Position numbers and translations under genes: made by a program
Notes under the pieces: model-generated
Told to the model about the DNA's origin: nothing
The model's input: only the letters and a program-made list of their open reading frames with translations
Databases searched by the model: none
NCBI GenBank assembly: GCA_028287785.1
Contig: JAQBOZ010000018.1
Span: 162,225 to 226,224 of the forward strand
DNA from: Chlorobiota bacterium
GTDB taxonomy: Bacteria > Bacteroidota > Ignavibacteria > OLB7
DNA length: 64,000 nt
Direction: 5' to 3'
Shown here: in pieces, positions 24,288 to 33,894 of the stretch
How the letters are laid out: each line of letters opens with the position of its first letter
How positions within the stretch are numbered: the first letter of the stretch is position 1

Positions 24288-26745
24288 CAGCATGCTGCAT
24301 TCCATTCTTCAGGATATCCGCTTCGGCGCCCGCATGCTCGTGCGAAAGCCGGGCGTCACCATCGTGGCGGTCCTTGCGCTGGCGCTCGGCATCGGCGCCA
24401 ACACGACGATCTTCAGCGCGGTCAACGCCATCCTCTTCCGCCCCCTGCCGGTAAGGAACCAGGAAGGGCTGGTCGTGATCAGGAAGACCGAGCCGGACGG
24501 CACCGACCCTCTCCCCTTCTCTCACCCGGAATATCTCGACTATCGCGACGGAAGCGTGGCCTTCAGCGGCATCGCGGCCTGGACGGGAGCATCCACCAGC
24601 CTGATGGCGGATGGTGAGCCGGAGGTTGTCTCGGCGGAGATCACGTCGGGAAATTATTTCTCCACCCTGGGCATCTCCCCCGCGATCGGCAGGTTCTTCG
24701 GGCCGACGGAGGATCAGGTGCCCGGACGCGATCCCGTGACAGTCATCAGCTATCCCCTCTGGCAGCACCGCTTCGGCGGCGATCCGGGGATCGTCGGGCG
24801 GAGGATTGAGTTGAACGGTGCCCCCTTCACGGTGATCGGCGTCGCGGCCAGGGAGTTCACCGGGCTGACGGTCGGGGAGGCGCCGGCGCTCTGGGTTCCG
24901 ATGATGATGTATCACCAGATCGCTCCGGGACAGAACGATATCATCGGGGCGCGGAACGTCAGCGGGCTGATGCTGTTCGGACGGCTGAAGGATGGGATTT
25001 CCCCGGAGCGAGCGATTGCCGAAATGAACGGCATCGCGAGCGGGATCGGAAAGAAGCATCCCGACAACGCCAGAGGGGAGGGGATCGCGCTGGCCCCGCT
25101 GGATGGGCTGAGCAGCCTTTCGCCGGGTGAGCGCGAAAATGTCAGGAGCTTCGTCGCGATCATGATGGCCGTTGCCGGGCTGGTGCTGATGATCGCCTGC
25201 ATCAACGTCGCCGGGATGCTCCTGGCCCGCTCCGCCGCGCGTCGCCACGAGATGGCGATACGGCTGGCGATAGGCGCGGGACGCCGGCGGCTGGTGCGGC
25301 AACTCCTCACCGAGACGACCCTTCTCTTCCTTCTCGGCGGCGGCGTCGCGATGCTGATGGCCGTATGGTCCACCGATCTTCTCAGGTCGTTCCATCCCCC
25401 ACCCGAGGTTCCGATAGCGATCGATCCCGCGATCGATCTTCGCGTCCTCGGCTTTACGTTCGCGATATCGCTCATCACCGGCCTGCTCTTCGGCCTGACG
25501 CCGGCGCTCCGGGGCTCGAAGACCGATCTGGCCGACGCGTTGAAGGAAGCCCCCTCCGGCGACTCCCATCGCTCGCGACTCCGCGGGATCTTCGTGACCG
25601 CCCAGGTGGCTCTCTCCCTCATCCTCCTGATCGGCGCGGGACTCTTTCTCCGGACCCTCCAGCACGCCGCCAGCATCGATCCCGGCTTCGATCCCGACCA
25701 TGTGGAGCTGGCAGTGTTCGACCTTTCCCTCCACGGCTACGACGAGGCCCGCGGCGCGGCGCTCTACGGAACGCTTCTGGAACGGCTCCGCGCCACTCCC
25801 GGCGTCAACTCCGCGGCGCTTGCGTCAATCGTCCCTCTCGGCTTCAGCAACGCCATGATGATGCTGACCGTGGAGGGGTCAACGCCTCGCGTCGGAGAGG
25901 ATGGCTTTCTCACCAATTTCAACATCGTTACCCCTGGGCATTTCGCCACGATGCGCATGCCGCTGGTGAAGGGGCGGGATTTCAGCGCCGAGGACCGGCA
26001 GGGGCATCCACAGGTGGCGATCGTCAACGAAACGTTCGCGCGGACGTACTGGCCGGGCGGCAACCCGATCGGCAGACGGATCAGCATGCAGGGGAAGGAG
26101 GGCCCGTTCATGGAGGTGGTCGGCGTGGCGAAGGATGGGAAATATAAATCGCTCGGCGAGGCCAGCCTCCCCTATCTCTACCTCCCGTTCGGTCAGAACT
26201 ACACCCCGTCGATGACGCTCCAGGTCAGAACCTCCGGCGACGAGGCGGCGGCTCTTACCGCGATCCGCGGCCAAGTCCACAAGCTCGATCCGAATATTCC
26301 CCTCCTCAACCCGATGCCGCTGAGTCGATACATAGCATCGGCGCTGCTCCCGCAGAGGATCGCGGCGTGGGTGGCGGGAACGTTCGGCGTGCTGGGGCTC
26401 CTGCTGACGGCGGTGGGGATCTACGGCATGGTGAGCTACGCGGTGATTCAGCGGACGCGGGAGATCGGTATCAGGATGGCGCTGGGGGCGGGGCGGAACG
26501 CGGTGATGGGGATGATGATGCGGCAGGGCTTTGTCCCGGTGGCGCTCGGCGTGGCGCTTGGGCTGATCGGGGCGTTTGCGTCGGCCCCGCTGCTGGCGAG
26601 CTTCGTCTTCGGCATCAGCACGTTCGATCCGCTCACCTATCTCCTGGTGGCTCTGGCGCTGATGCTGGTGGCGCTGGTTGCCTGCTACATCCCGGCGCGC
26701 AGGGCCTCGAACGTCGATCCCATCGCGGCCCTCAAATACGAATGA
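24280..26745 (+). CDS. Second ADOP-type ABC permease
   Basis: 821 residues, a paralogue of the preceding permease with the same layout: DIRFGARMLVRKPGVTIVAV then ALALGIGANTTIFSAVN at the N-terminus, two periplasmic core domains, two FtsX domains and the ending YIPARRASNVDPIAALKYE. The start overlaps the previous gene by 8 bp, so translation is coupled. Because each permease already holds two FtsX domains, the two might form alternative transporters sharing one ATPase, or a heterodimer; sequence alone cannot decide. A strong stem-loop follows. Confidence 0.9.
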   Translation: MSDSMLHSILQDIRFGARMLVRKPGVTIVAVLALALGIGANTTIFSAVNAILFRPLPVRNQEGLVVIRKTEPDGTDPLPFSHPEYLDYRDGSVAFSGIAAWTGASTSLMADGEPEVVSAEITSGNYFSTLGISPAIGRFFGPTEDQVPGRDPVTVISYPLWQHRFGGDPGIVGRRIELNGAPFTVIGVAAREFTGLTVGEAPALWVPMMMYHQIAPGQNDIIGARNVSGLMLFGRLKDGISPERAIAEMNGIASGIGKKHPDNARGEGIALAPLDGLSSLSPGERENVRSFVAIMMAVAGLVLMIACINVAGMLLARSAARRHEMAIRLAIGAGRRRLVRQLLTETTLLFLLGGGVAMLMAVWSTDLLRSFHPPPEVPIAIDPAIDLRVLGFTFAISLITGLLFGLTPALRGSKTDLADALKEAPSGDSHRSRLRGIFVTAQVALSLILLIGAGLFLRTLQHAASIDPGFDPDHVELAVFDLSLHGYDEARGAALYGTLLERLRATPGVNSAALASIVPLGFSNAMMMLTVEGSTPRVGEDGFLTNFNIVTPGHFATMRMPLVKGRDFSAEDRQGHPQVAIVNETFARTYWPGGNPIGRRISMQGKEGPFMEVVGVAKDGKYKSLGEASLPYLYLPFGQNYTPSMTLQVRTSGDEAAALTAIRGQVHKLDPNIPLLNPMPLSRYIASALLPQRIAAWVAGTFGVLGLLLTAVGIYGMVSYAVIQRTREIGIRMALGAGRNAVMGMMMRQGFVPVALGVALGLIGAFASAPLLASFVFGISTFDPLTYLLVALALMLVALVACYIPARRASNVDPIAALKYE

Positions 26746-26770
26746 GCCCCCCCGGCTCCGTACGGAGCAT

Positions 26771-26834
26771 GGCCGGCGATCCGTTGTTCCAATGATCTCC
26801 CGTGTATAATTACAATCATTGCGGATCGCCGGCC
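26771..26834 (+). terminator. Long stem-loop after the exporter operon
   Basis: GGCCGGCGATCCG (26771-26783) pairs perfectly with CGGATCGCCGGCC (26822-26834). Inside, CAATGAT (26790-26796) pairs with ATCATTG (26815-26821), leaving a 6-nt bulge. It starts 25 bp after the stop, so a terminator or 3' stabiliser is likely. Confidence 0.6.
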
Positions 26835-27113
26835 GTTGCATCCGATTCTTTTTCGAATAATGTCGCCAGCGCTACGATTGCAAATATCGTTTTTCCACTT
26901 AACGGATTTTACCCCTCATCCATCATTCATCGCGTCCGATAAGAAAATAATATTTTCAGCCGGCCGATGAGAATATTTCGCGCGTCGGTTGTTATTCTCT
27001 TCAGGCATGTTACCGTCGGAATGCCGTGATGAATTAATTTCCGGCGGTGCTGCCGGGGGATTGAAAGAGATCGTTCCCCGGCGACCACGGAACATGACGC
27101 AACCGGAATCCAG
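26835..27113 (+). other. AT-rich leader of the next gene, with a hairpin
   Basis: About 280 bp, noticeably AT-rich in its first part. Near its end GCCGGGG (27052-27058) pairs with CCCCGGC (27076-27082), 32 bp before the start codon. It could hold promoter and 5'-leader structure; no known riboswitch class is recognised. Confidence 0.35.
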
Positions 27114-28637
27114 ATGAAGAAGCGGAACGATCTCTTCGACCTGATCAAATTGATGACCAGGCAGGAGAAACGATATTTCAAGATATATGCCTCCACGCAT
27201 AAAAGCGGAGAACATAACTGCATCCGATTATTCGATGCCATCGACGCCACGGAGCATTATGACGAAAAGGAACTGCGCCGATCGTTGAAGGGGGCAAAAT
27301 TCACGCGGCAGCTCGGCGTGCAGAAGGGATATCTCTACGACCTGATACTCCGCAGCCTCCGGGAATATCGCTCGGGGGAATCGGTTCACGTCAGGATTAA
27401 CGAGCTTCTGCACGGCGTGAAAATCCTCTACGGCAAGGGTCTCTACAGCCAGGGTCTCGATCTGGCGATGAAGGCGGGGGAGCTTGCGGAGAATTATGAA
27501 AAGCTCCCGAAGATGCTGGAGGTGATCAACTGGGAAATAAATCTGGCGTTCGCGATGGCGGATATGCCAGCGTTGACGCGCCTTGCAGGGAAACTTCGCT
27601 CGGTTCAGGATCGGCTGGATAATCTGGAGCACTACTCGCAGCTTCTCCTGAGGATGGTCACGCTGGAGAGGGCCGGGGGCTCCCCGTGCGGCACGGAATC
27701 GCCCGGCTGCACGGAGGCAATCATGAGCGATCCTCTCCTTCAGAGCGAGCATCGGGCCATCTCGATCGACGCCGGACGTTATTTTCTCACGATCCACGGC
27801 ATTTATCATCGGCGCCGCGGGGAATGGGAACGCGCATATGAATATCAGTTGCGGAATCTCCGATGCATCGAATCGCGCCCCGATCATATCGCCGACGAGC
27901 CGAGAATTTATGTCTCCGCGCTGATCGATGTGATTGTATCAAGCTCCCAGTTGCGAAAATATTCCGAGGCCGAACGGCATATCGAAATTCTCGAATCGCT
28001 CGATATCGAGGAGGCGTACTGGAAGGCCCGTGTTTTCTACGTCGTGCGGATGCACCGGCTGTTTCAGTCCCGATGGAACCAGGATTTTTCGGGAGGCGCA
28101 GGGCTTGCGCGCGAAATTCTGGCGGACCTGTGGAGACATGAACAGCATATCGAGCCGGACAACAGAAAAATCCTTCTGTTCACCATGGCATATATGCTCT
28201 TCGGCGATGGCGATTATTCATCGGCGATACGATGCATCAATATCATCCTCAACGAAATTCAGCGTGATATCCGCGCGGAGCTTGATTATCCCGTAATGAT
28301 CATGGAGCTTATGATTCACTACGAGCTGGGACATGATGATCTGATAGCATCATCAGTCCGCTCGCGGTTGCGGGCTCTGCGGGCAACACGGGAGGATTAT
28401 CGGCTTGAGGAATTCCTGCTTCTGTTGCTGGGCCGGCTGGTCCGGTCCGCCCCCGATGAACGATGCGGCCTGTTCAGGGAAGCCCGCGATCGATTATCGG
28501 CAATGGCCGCCGGGGACGCCCCTTCAGGGCTCCCCCGGTATATCGATGTGGATGCGTGGATCGATGGAAGAATTCGGGGAATGAATTACGGAGAAGCTCT
28601 GCGGGGAAAAATCGAACCGGAAGCGTACGCGCATTAA
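27114..28637 (+). CDS. Helical-repeat protein of unknown function (EKRYFK-type N-terminus)
   Basis: 507 residues, predominantly helical, with spaced Leu/Ala/Tyr patterns of a TPR-like solenoid. The N-terminus FDLIKLMTRQEKRYFKIYAS, followed by a motif LYDLILRSLREY, resembles uncharacterised FCB-group proteins that start in the same way. Residues about 205-400 hold the clearest repeat-like helix pairs (RRRGEWERAYEYQLRNLRCI; KYSEAERHIEILESL; DYSSAIRCINIILNEI). There are no signal peptide, membrane segments or catalytic motifs, so a cytoplasmic scaffold is the best guess. The gene is monocistronic, with its own long leader and a terminator. Confidence 0.72.
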   Translation: MKKRNDLFDLIKLMTRQEKRYFKIYASTHKSGEHNCIRLFDAIDATEHYDEKELRRSLKGAKFTRQLGVQKGYLYDLILRSLREYRSGESVHVRINELLHGVKILYGKGLYSQGLDLAMKAGELAENYEKLPKMLEVINWEINLAFAMADMPALTRLAGKLRSVQDRLDNLEHYSQLLLRMVTLERAGGSPCGTESPGCTEAIMSDPLLQSEHRAISIDAGRYFLTIHGIYHRRRGEWERAYEYQLRNLRCIESRPDHIADEPRIYVSALIDVIVSSSQLRKYSEAERHIEILESLDIEEAYWKARVFYVVRMHRLFQSRWNQDFSGGAGLAREILADLWRHEQHIEPDNRKILLFTMAYMLFGDGDYSSAIRCINIILNEIQRDIRAELDYPVMIMELMIHYELGHDDLIASSVRSRLRALRATREDYRLEEFLLLLLGRLVRSAPDERCGLFREARDRLSAMAAGDAPSGLPRYIDVDAWIDGRIRGMNYGEALRGKIEPEAYAH

Positions 28638-28684
28638 TCCATCGCGCGGATCGAAAAAAGAATATGACGCGCCCCGATATACGG

Positions 28685-28730
28685 CGATCCCGACGGCATA
28701 TTCCAGAAAAGGAAAGGGCCGCCGGGATCG
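28685..28730. terminator. Bidirectional stem-loop between convergent genes
   Basis: CGATCCCGACGGC (28685-28697) pairs with GCCGCCGGGATCG (28718-28730) with one mismatch; the loop includes a further TTCC/GGAA pairing. It lies between the stops of the solenoid gene and carB. Confidence 0.6.
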
Positions 28731-28759
28731 AATATTCGCGCTGATGCCAGGACGGGAAT

Positions 28760-31700
28760 TTATTTATACCATTCCTGAAGCGGCTTTACCTGCAACTCCT
28801 CCTCACGGATGGACCGGATGCCGCTGAGCGCCGCCGCCGCCGCCGAGGCAGTGGTGATAAACGGCACCTTGTACTCCATCGACACCGCCCCCATCATCTT
28901 TTCATCCTCGCGCGCAACCTCGCCGGCCGGCGTGTTGATCACAAGCTGCACCTGCCCGTCCCGGATATAATCGACGACATTCGGGCTTCCCTCCACGATC
29001 TTCAGGATCTTCGTGTTCGGGATGCCGTGCTCGTCCAGCATCCTGCTGGTGCCGTCGGTGGCGAGGATGCGGAAGCCGAGATCGGCGAAGCCGCGGAGCG
29101 TCTCGGCCACGCGCGGTCGCTTGTCGTTATCGGAAAGCGTGGCGAAGAGCGTGCCGCTCACCGGAAGGCGATTGCCCGCGGCAAGACGCGCCTTCACCAC
29201 CGCGAGGCCGGTCTTCGAGTCGATCCCCATCACCTCGCCGGTGGAGCGCATCTCCGGGCCGAGGAACATGGAACTGCGGGGAAATTTATTGAACGGGAAG
29301 ACCGATTCCTTGACCGCGACGTGGTTGATCGCCATCGGCATATCGCGGAGATCGAACGCCGCAAGCGGCGTTCCAACCATCACCTTGGCGGCGATCTTCG
29401 CGAGCGGAATGCCGGTTGCCTTGCTGACGAACGGAACGGTGCGGCTGGCCCGCGGGTTCACCTCCAGCACGTAGATGATCCCGCGCTGCATGGCGAACTG
29501 GATATTGAGCAGGCCGATCACGTTGAGCGCCCGCGCCAGCTTCTTGGTGTAGAGAATAAGCGTCTCGTACTGCTCGCGCGTGATGTTGTATGGCGGCAGC
29601 ACGCAGCTTGAATCGCCGGAATGGATGCCGGCCTCCTCGATATGCTGCATGATCCCGCCGACCACCACATGATTTCCGTCGGAGACCGCGTCCACATCGA
29701 ACTCGAACGCTTTTTCCAGGAAGTGATCGATCAGCACGGGATGATTCGGCGAAACCTGCGCCGCGGTCCGCATATATTCACGAACCCCTTCCGACCGATA
29801 GCAGATCTCCATCGCCCGGCCGCCGAGCACATAGCTTGGACGGACCAGGACGGGGTATCCGATTCTATCGGCGATCTCGATCGCCTCCTCCTCGCTGACG
29901 GCCGTTCCCCACGCGGGGGCCGGGATATTCAACTGCGTGATCAGATCGCCGAAGCGCTGCCGGTCCTCCGCAAGATCGATCCCCTCGGATGATGTCCCGA
30001 GGATTTTCACGCCGGCGGCCTCCAGCTTCTTCGCCAGCTTGAGCGGCGTCTGGCCGCCAAACGATATCACCACCCCCTCCGGCTCCTCGTGCTCGATGAT
30101 GTTCATCACATCCTCGAACGTCAACGGCTCGAAGTAAAGCTTATCGGTGGTATCGTAATCGGTGGAAACCGTCTCCGGATTGCAGTTCACCATGATCACC
30201 TCGTAGCCCAGCTCGCGAAGCGCCATCACGCCATGAACGCAGCAGTAATCGAACTCGATCCCCTGCCCGATCCGGTTGGGACCGCCGCCAAGGATCACCA
30301 CCTTCTTCCGATCCGAGCGGATCGATTCGTTCTCCGTCTCGTAGGTCGAGTAATGATAGGGAGTAAACGCCTTGAACTCCGCGGCGCATGTATCCACGGT
30401 CTTGAACACCGGGATCACGCCAAGCGACTTGCGAAGCGAGCGGATCTCGGCATCGGTCCTGTGGGAGATATGGGCAAGCTGGGGATCGCTGAAGCCGTGC
30501 TGCTTGGCGCGAAGGAGAAGATCGTGAAGGTCCTCCTGCTCACCGCCGGCCCACGGTTCACCGCCGTGCGTTCCGCCGGAATGCGAAACATCCCCGGCAA
30601 CCGCGGCCTCGGCCGCCACCGTTTCACCGGAGAGCAGGCCGCTCTGCGCCGCGTTGCGAAGCTCCACCTCCAGCTCGACGATCTGCAGGATCTGATCGAG
30701 GAACCAGGGATCGTAGCCGGTCAGCGATGCGATGCGCTCGATCGGTTCCTCCAGCCGGATCGCATCGTAGACATCGAAGATCGAGGTCGATGTCCGCTTC
30801 TTCAGCCGGGTCCGGGTCTCCACCACGGCCACCTCCCGCTCGCCCATGCTCATCAGATCGTAGCTGTAGCGGTCCTTGCCGTCGGCACCCAGGCCGTAGC
30901 GATCCTGTTCGAGCGAGCGGATCGCCTTCTGCAGGGCCTCCTTGAACGTGCGGCCGAAGGACATCGCCTCGCCGACCGATTTCATCTGGATGCCGAGGAC
31001 ATCCTCGACCCCCTTGAACTTCTGGAAATCCCATCGCGGGATCTTCACCACCACATAATCGATCGACGGCTCGAAGCTGGCGGGGGTCACGCGGGTGATA
31101 TCGTTGGGGATCTCATCCAGCGTATAGCCGATGGCGAGCTTCGCGGCGATCTTGGCGATCGGGAAGCCGGTTGCCTTGGAAGCGAGCGCCGAGGAGCGTG
31201 AGACGCGCGGGTTCATCTCGATCACCAGGAGCCGGCCATCCTTCGGGTTCTGGGCGAACTGCACGTTGGAGCCGCCGGTATCCACGCCGATCTCCCGCAT
31301 GATTTTCACCGCGGCATCGCGCATCCTGTGGTACTCGCGATCGGTCAGGGTCTGCGCCGGCGCGCATGTGATCGAATCGCCGGTATGGACGCCCATCGGA
31401 TCGAAATTCTCGATCGAGCAGATGATCGTCACATTATCCTTCCTGTCCCGCATCACCTCCAGCTCGTACTCCTTCCAGCCGATCACCGATTCCTCCACCA
31501 GCACCTGATGGATCGGCGAGGCGTTGAGGCCCAGTCGGAGCTTCTCGCGGAAATCCTCGGCGTCGTAGGCGATGGCGCCGCCGCTGCCGCCCATGGTAAA
31601 CGAAGGGCGGATGATGGCGGGATAGCCCACCTCATCGACCAGCGCAAGCCCTTCCTCGAACGTCTGGACAAACCCGCCCCGGGCCATTTCCAGGCCGGCG

Positions 31701-32113
31701 CGCTTCATTGCTTCGAGAAACAGCTCGCGATCCTCCGCCATTTTAATGGCCTTCAGGTTGGCGCCGATCATCTCCACGCCATATCGCTCCAGCACCCCGT
31801 TTTCCGCCACGGCAACCGCGGCGTTCAGCGCCGTCTGTCCCCCCATCGTCGGGAGGATGGCATCGGGACGTTCTCTTGCAATCACCTTTTCCAGAATCTC
31901 CGGCGTGATCGGCTCCACATACGTGGCGTCGGCCATCTCCGGATCGGTCATGATGGTGGCCGGATTGGAATTGAGAAGAATCACCCGCAATCCCTCCTCC
32001 TTCAACACACGACAGGCCTGCGTGCCGGAATAATCGAACTCGCAGGCCTGGCCGATGACAATCGGACCGGAGCCAATGATCAGAACGGAGCGGATATCTG
32101 TACGTTTGGGCAT
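28760..32113 (-). CDS. carB: Carbamoyl-phosphate synthase large subunit
   Basis: 1,117 residues with the duplicated ATP-grasp layout. The N-terminal half starts [20 protein letters not shown] and contains [10 protein letters not shown] and [20 protein letters not shown]; the C-terminal half contains [34 protein letters not shown] and [20 protein letters not shown]. An MGS-like allosteric domain is at the end (about 970-1110). A low-complexity Ala/Gly/His-rich insert of about 30 residues near 510 makes it slightly longer than usual. It makes carbamoyl phosphate from bicarbonate, ATP and ammonia delivered by CarA. CarA is not in the window. It is last in an operon with pyrB. Confidence 0.97.
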   Translation of the reverse strand: MPKRTDIRSVLIIGSGPIVIGQACEFDYSGTQACRVLKEEGLRVILLNSNPATIMTDPEMADATYVEPITPEILEKVIARERPDAILPTMGGQTALNAAVAVAENGVLERYGVEMIGANLKAIKMAEDRELFLEAMKRAGLEMARGGFVQTFEEGLALVDEVGYPAIIRPSFTMGGSGGAIAYDAEDFREKLRLGLNASPIHQVLVEESVIGWKEYELEVMRDRKDNVTIICSIENFDPMGVHTGDSITCAPAQTLTDREYHRMRDAAVKIMREIGVDTGGSNVQFAQNPKDGRLLVIEMNPRVSRSSALASKATGFPIAKIAAKLAIGYTLDEIPNDITRVTPASFEPSIDYVVVKIPRWDFQKFKGVEDVLGIQMKSVGEAMSFGRTFKEALQKAIRSLEQDRYGLGADGKDRYSYDLMSMGEREVAVVETRTRLKKRTSTSIFDVYDAIRLEEPIERIASLTGYDPWFLDQILQIVELEVELRNAAQSGLLSGETVAAEAAVAGDVSHSGGTHGGEPWAGGEQEDLHDLLLRAKQHGFSDPQLAHISHRTDAEIRSLRKSLGVIPVFKTVDTCAAEFKAFTPYHYSTYETENESIRSDRKKVVILGGGPNRIGQGIEFDYCCVHGVMALRELGYEVIMVNCNPETVSTDYDTTDKLYFEPLTFEDVMNIIEHEEPEGVVISFGGQTPLKLAKKLEAAGVKILGTSSEGIDLAEDRQRFGDLITQLNIPAPAWGTAVSEEEAIEIADRIGYPVLVRPSYVLGGRAMEICYRSEGVREYMRTAAQVSPNHPVLIDHFLEKAFEFDVDAVSDGNHVVVGGIMQHIEEAGIHSGDSSCVLPPYNITREQYETLILYTKKLARALNVIGLLNIQFAMQRGIIYVLEVNPRASRTVPFVSKATGIPLAKIAAKVMVGTPLAAFDLRDMPMAINHVAVKESVFPFNKFPRSSMFLGPEMRSTGEVMGIDSKTGLAVVKARLAAGNRLPVSGTLFATLSDNDKRPRVAETLRGFADLGFRILATDGTSRMLDEHGIPNTKILKIVEGSPNVVDYIRDGQVQLVINTPAGEVAREDEKMMGAVSMEYKVPFITTASAAAAALSGIRSIREEELQVKPLQEWYK

Positions 32114-32156
32114 TGCCTGTAATTAGAATGAAGTTTTCAAGGGAGGAGAAGCGCGC

Positions 32157-32612
32157 TCACGTTGCCTCGGAATCGCGGGCAAACCGGAAGGGGAGCGTCG
32201 CCGCAAGCTGCGTCGATTGCTCCAGCAGGGCCGTGCGGATCGCCTCGGCAACGCTGAAGACCTGGGAGATATTGCTCTGCGATTCCTCGTCAAGGATGGC
32301 CTCGGCATCGTTCTGCCTGAAGAATTCCGCAAGATCATCATCCTGCTCGGAGATGATCTCCAGAAACTCCTCCAGTTGCTGCTCATCGTCGGTTTCCACC
32401 AGCACCAGCGCCAGATAGGCGCGGCTGTAGAACTGAAGCGCCGCGCGGACCAGCCGCCGGAACTCGAAGATCGCCTCGTCGGACTCCGGTTGCAGCTCGA
32501 TTGCCTGCTCCCACTGTTCCTCGGCGACGATATGAAACTCATCGGCGGACTGGATGATCCCCTTATGGAGAAATTCGTCGGCCGTTATCTTCTGCTGTTC
32601 CTGGTCATCCAT
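32157..32612 (-). CDS. Acidic protein of unknown function between pyrB and carB
   Basis: 151 residues, strongly acidic (many Glu and Asp), helical, with no signal peptide or membrane segment. Runs such as EEQWEQAIELQPESDEAIFE and TDDEQQLEEFLEIISEQDDD suggest helical hairpins. It lies 104 bp after pyrB and 43 bp before carB on the same strand, where carA or pyrC might be expected. Overlapping frames exist, but this one has the balanced composition of a real protein. The ATG has no clear ribosome-binding site. Its role is unknown; a link to pyrimidine enzymes is inferred from position only. Confidence 0.65.
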   Translation of the reverse strand: MDDQEQQKITADEFLHKGIIQSADEFHIVAEEQWEQAIELQPESDEAIFEFRRLVRAALQFYSRAYLALVLVETDDEQQLEEFLEIISEQDDDLAEFFRQNDAEAILDEESQSNISQVFSVAEAIRTALLEQSTQLAATLPFRFARDSEAT

Positions 32613-32716
32613 TGTTCGTTCAGATAATGATATCGATCCTTGTTCCAGATCACTCCATGTTCATGGTCTGAAATCCGACGGGCCGCTGGCGCTTGAAGGA
32701 AGCCTTCCAGGGACGA

Positions 32717-33724
32717 TTATGACGAGCGTTTACCCTGAAGGAGCATCGCAAGCGCGGCCATCCGGACGGCCACGCCGTTCTCCACCTGCCGGAGTATCAG
32801 GGAGCATGGGGCATCCGCCACCTCGCTGTCCAGCTCGATCCCCCGGTTGATGGGGCCGGGATGGAGAATCAGGATATCCCGTGCCAGGCTTCGCAGCCGT
32901 CGGTGGTTCATCCCGAAGAGGCGGGCATATTCGGCGAGCGACGGAAAGAAGCCGCGATCCTGCCGCTCCCGTTGAATTCTGAGCATGTTCATCGCATCGG
33001 AAAACTCGAGCGCCTCCTCCAGCCTGATGAACTTCCGAACGCCGAGCGACTCGATGCCGCGCGGAAGCAGCGTGGGAGGGGCGCAGACCGCCACCTCGGC
33101 GCCGAGCTTCTGAAGCGCGTAGATATTGGAGAGCGCCACCCGGCCATGAAGAATATCCCCCACGATCGTCACCCGCTTCCCCTCGAACCCCGTCCGCTCC
33201 GGCCGGGAGGGATCGTGCCAGATCTCATAGAGCGTAAGGGCATCCAGCAGCCCCTGCGTCGGGTGCTCGTGGCGGCCATCGCCCGCATTGATGATCACCG
33301 AATCGCATCGCTGCGCCAGGAACCAGGGCGTTCCGCCGGCATTATGGCGGATGACGACGGCATCGACATGCATCGCCTCGATATTCCTGACGGTATCCAG
33401 CAGCGTCTCCCCTTTCGAGAAGGAGCTGGATTCCGAGGCAAAATTCAGGACATCGCTTCCCAGCCGCCGCTCGGCGAGCTCGAAGCTCGATCGCGTTCTG
33501 GTGGAACTTTCGGCGAAGAGGTTGACGATGGTCATCCCCTGAAGGATCGCTGAGAAGCGTCCAGGGCGCAGATAATCCCCCCGCATCCGTAGAGCGGAAA
33601 GAAGAATCGCCAGAATATCCTCACGGGTAAGATCGGAGATTCCTAGGAGATGCCTGACCGAGAGCTTTGGAAGCCACCGTAGATCGCCGGGCACACTGGA
33701 GGAGATGGCGGGAGAGGCGAGCAA
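32717..33724 (-). CDS. pyrB: Aspartate carbamoyltransferase catalytic subunit
   Basis: 335 residues from a TTG start at 33724; GTG 33691 is an alternative, since the conserved part begins only at LSVRHLLGISDL (21-32). Carbamoyl-phosphate-binding SSTRTR is at 73-78, the SxxxKGET loop is ASESSSFSKGETLLDT, and HPTQGLLDALT and ILHPGPINRGIEL complete the active site. It transfers carbamoyl phosphate to aspartate in pyrimidine synthesis. No regulatory subunit (pyrI) or dihydroorotase gene is adjacent. It heads the operon ending in carB, the enzyme that makes its substrate. Confidence 0.95.
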   Translation of the reverse strand: MLASPAISSSVPGDLRWLPKLSVRHLLGISDLTREDILAILLSALRMRGDYLRPGRFSAILQGMTIVNLFAESSTRTRSSFELAERRLGSDVLNFASESSSFSKGETLLDTVRNIEAMHVDAVVIRHNAGGTPWFLAQRCDSVIINAGDGRHEHPTQGLLDALTLYEIWHDPSRPERTGFEGKRVTIVGDILHGRVALSNIYALQKLGAEVAVCAPPTLLPRGIESLGVRKFIRLEEALEFSDAMNMLRIQRERQDRGFFPSLAEYARLFGMNHRRLRSLARDILILHPGPINRGIELDSEVADAPCSLILRQVENGVAVRMAALAMLLQGKRSS

Positions 33725-33835
33725 TTTTTACCAGCAAATTTACGGCGATGACGAGCGCCGGACAAGAGCCCGAGCCGTTACGCTTGGTATACCGTGATCG
33801 AATTGGTCCATGCTGGTGATTGGTCCATATGCAAC

Positions 33836-33867
33836 CGGGCCCTCTTCCTTTGCAGGAAGAGGGCCCG
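33836..33867 (-). terminator. Strong stem-loop after the giant secreted-protein gene
   Basis: A perfect 14-bp stem, CGGGCCCTCTTCCT (33836-33849) with AGGAAGAGGGCCCG (33854-33867), and a 4-nt TTGC loop. It lies 28 bp past the stop of the minus-strand gene. A T-run is lacking, but stability and position fit a terminator. Confidence 0.75.
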
Positions 33868-33894
33868 ATCGATTCATCGCGAATGCCTTGCGGC

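Noticed and set aside
26805..26810. TATAAT promoter box within the stem-loop
   Set aside because: It lies in the loop of a terminator-like hairpin with only a weak -35 match at 15-bp spacing, so it is not called as a promoter.
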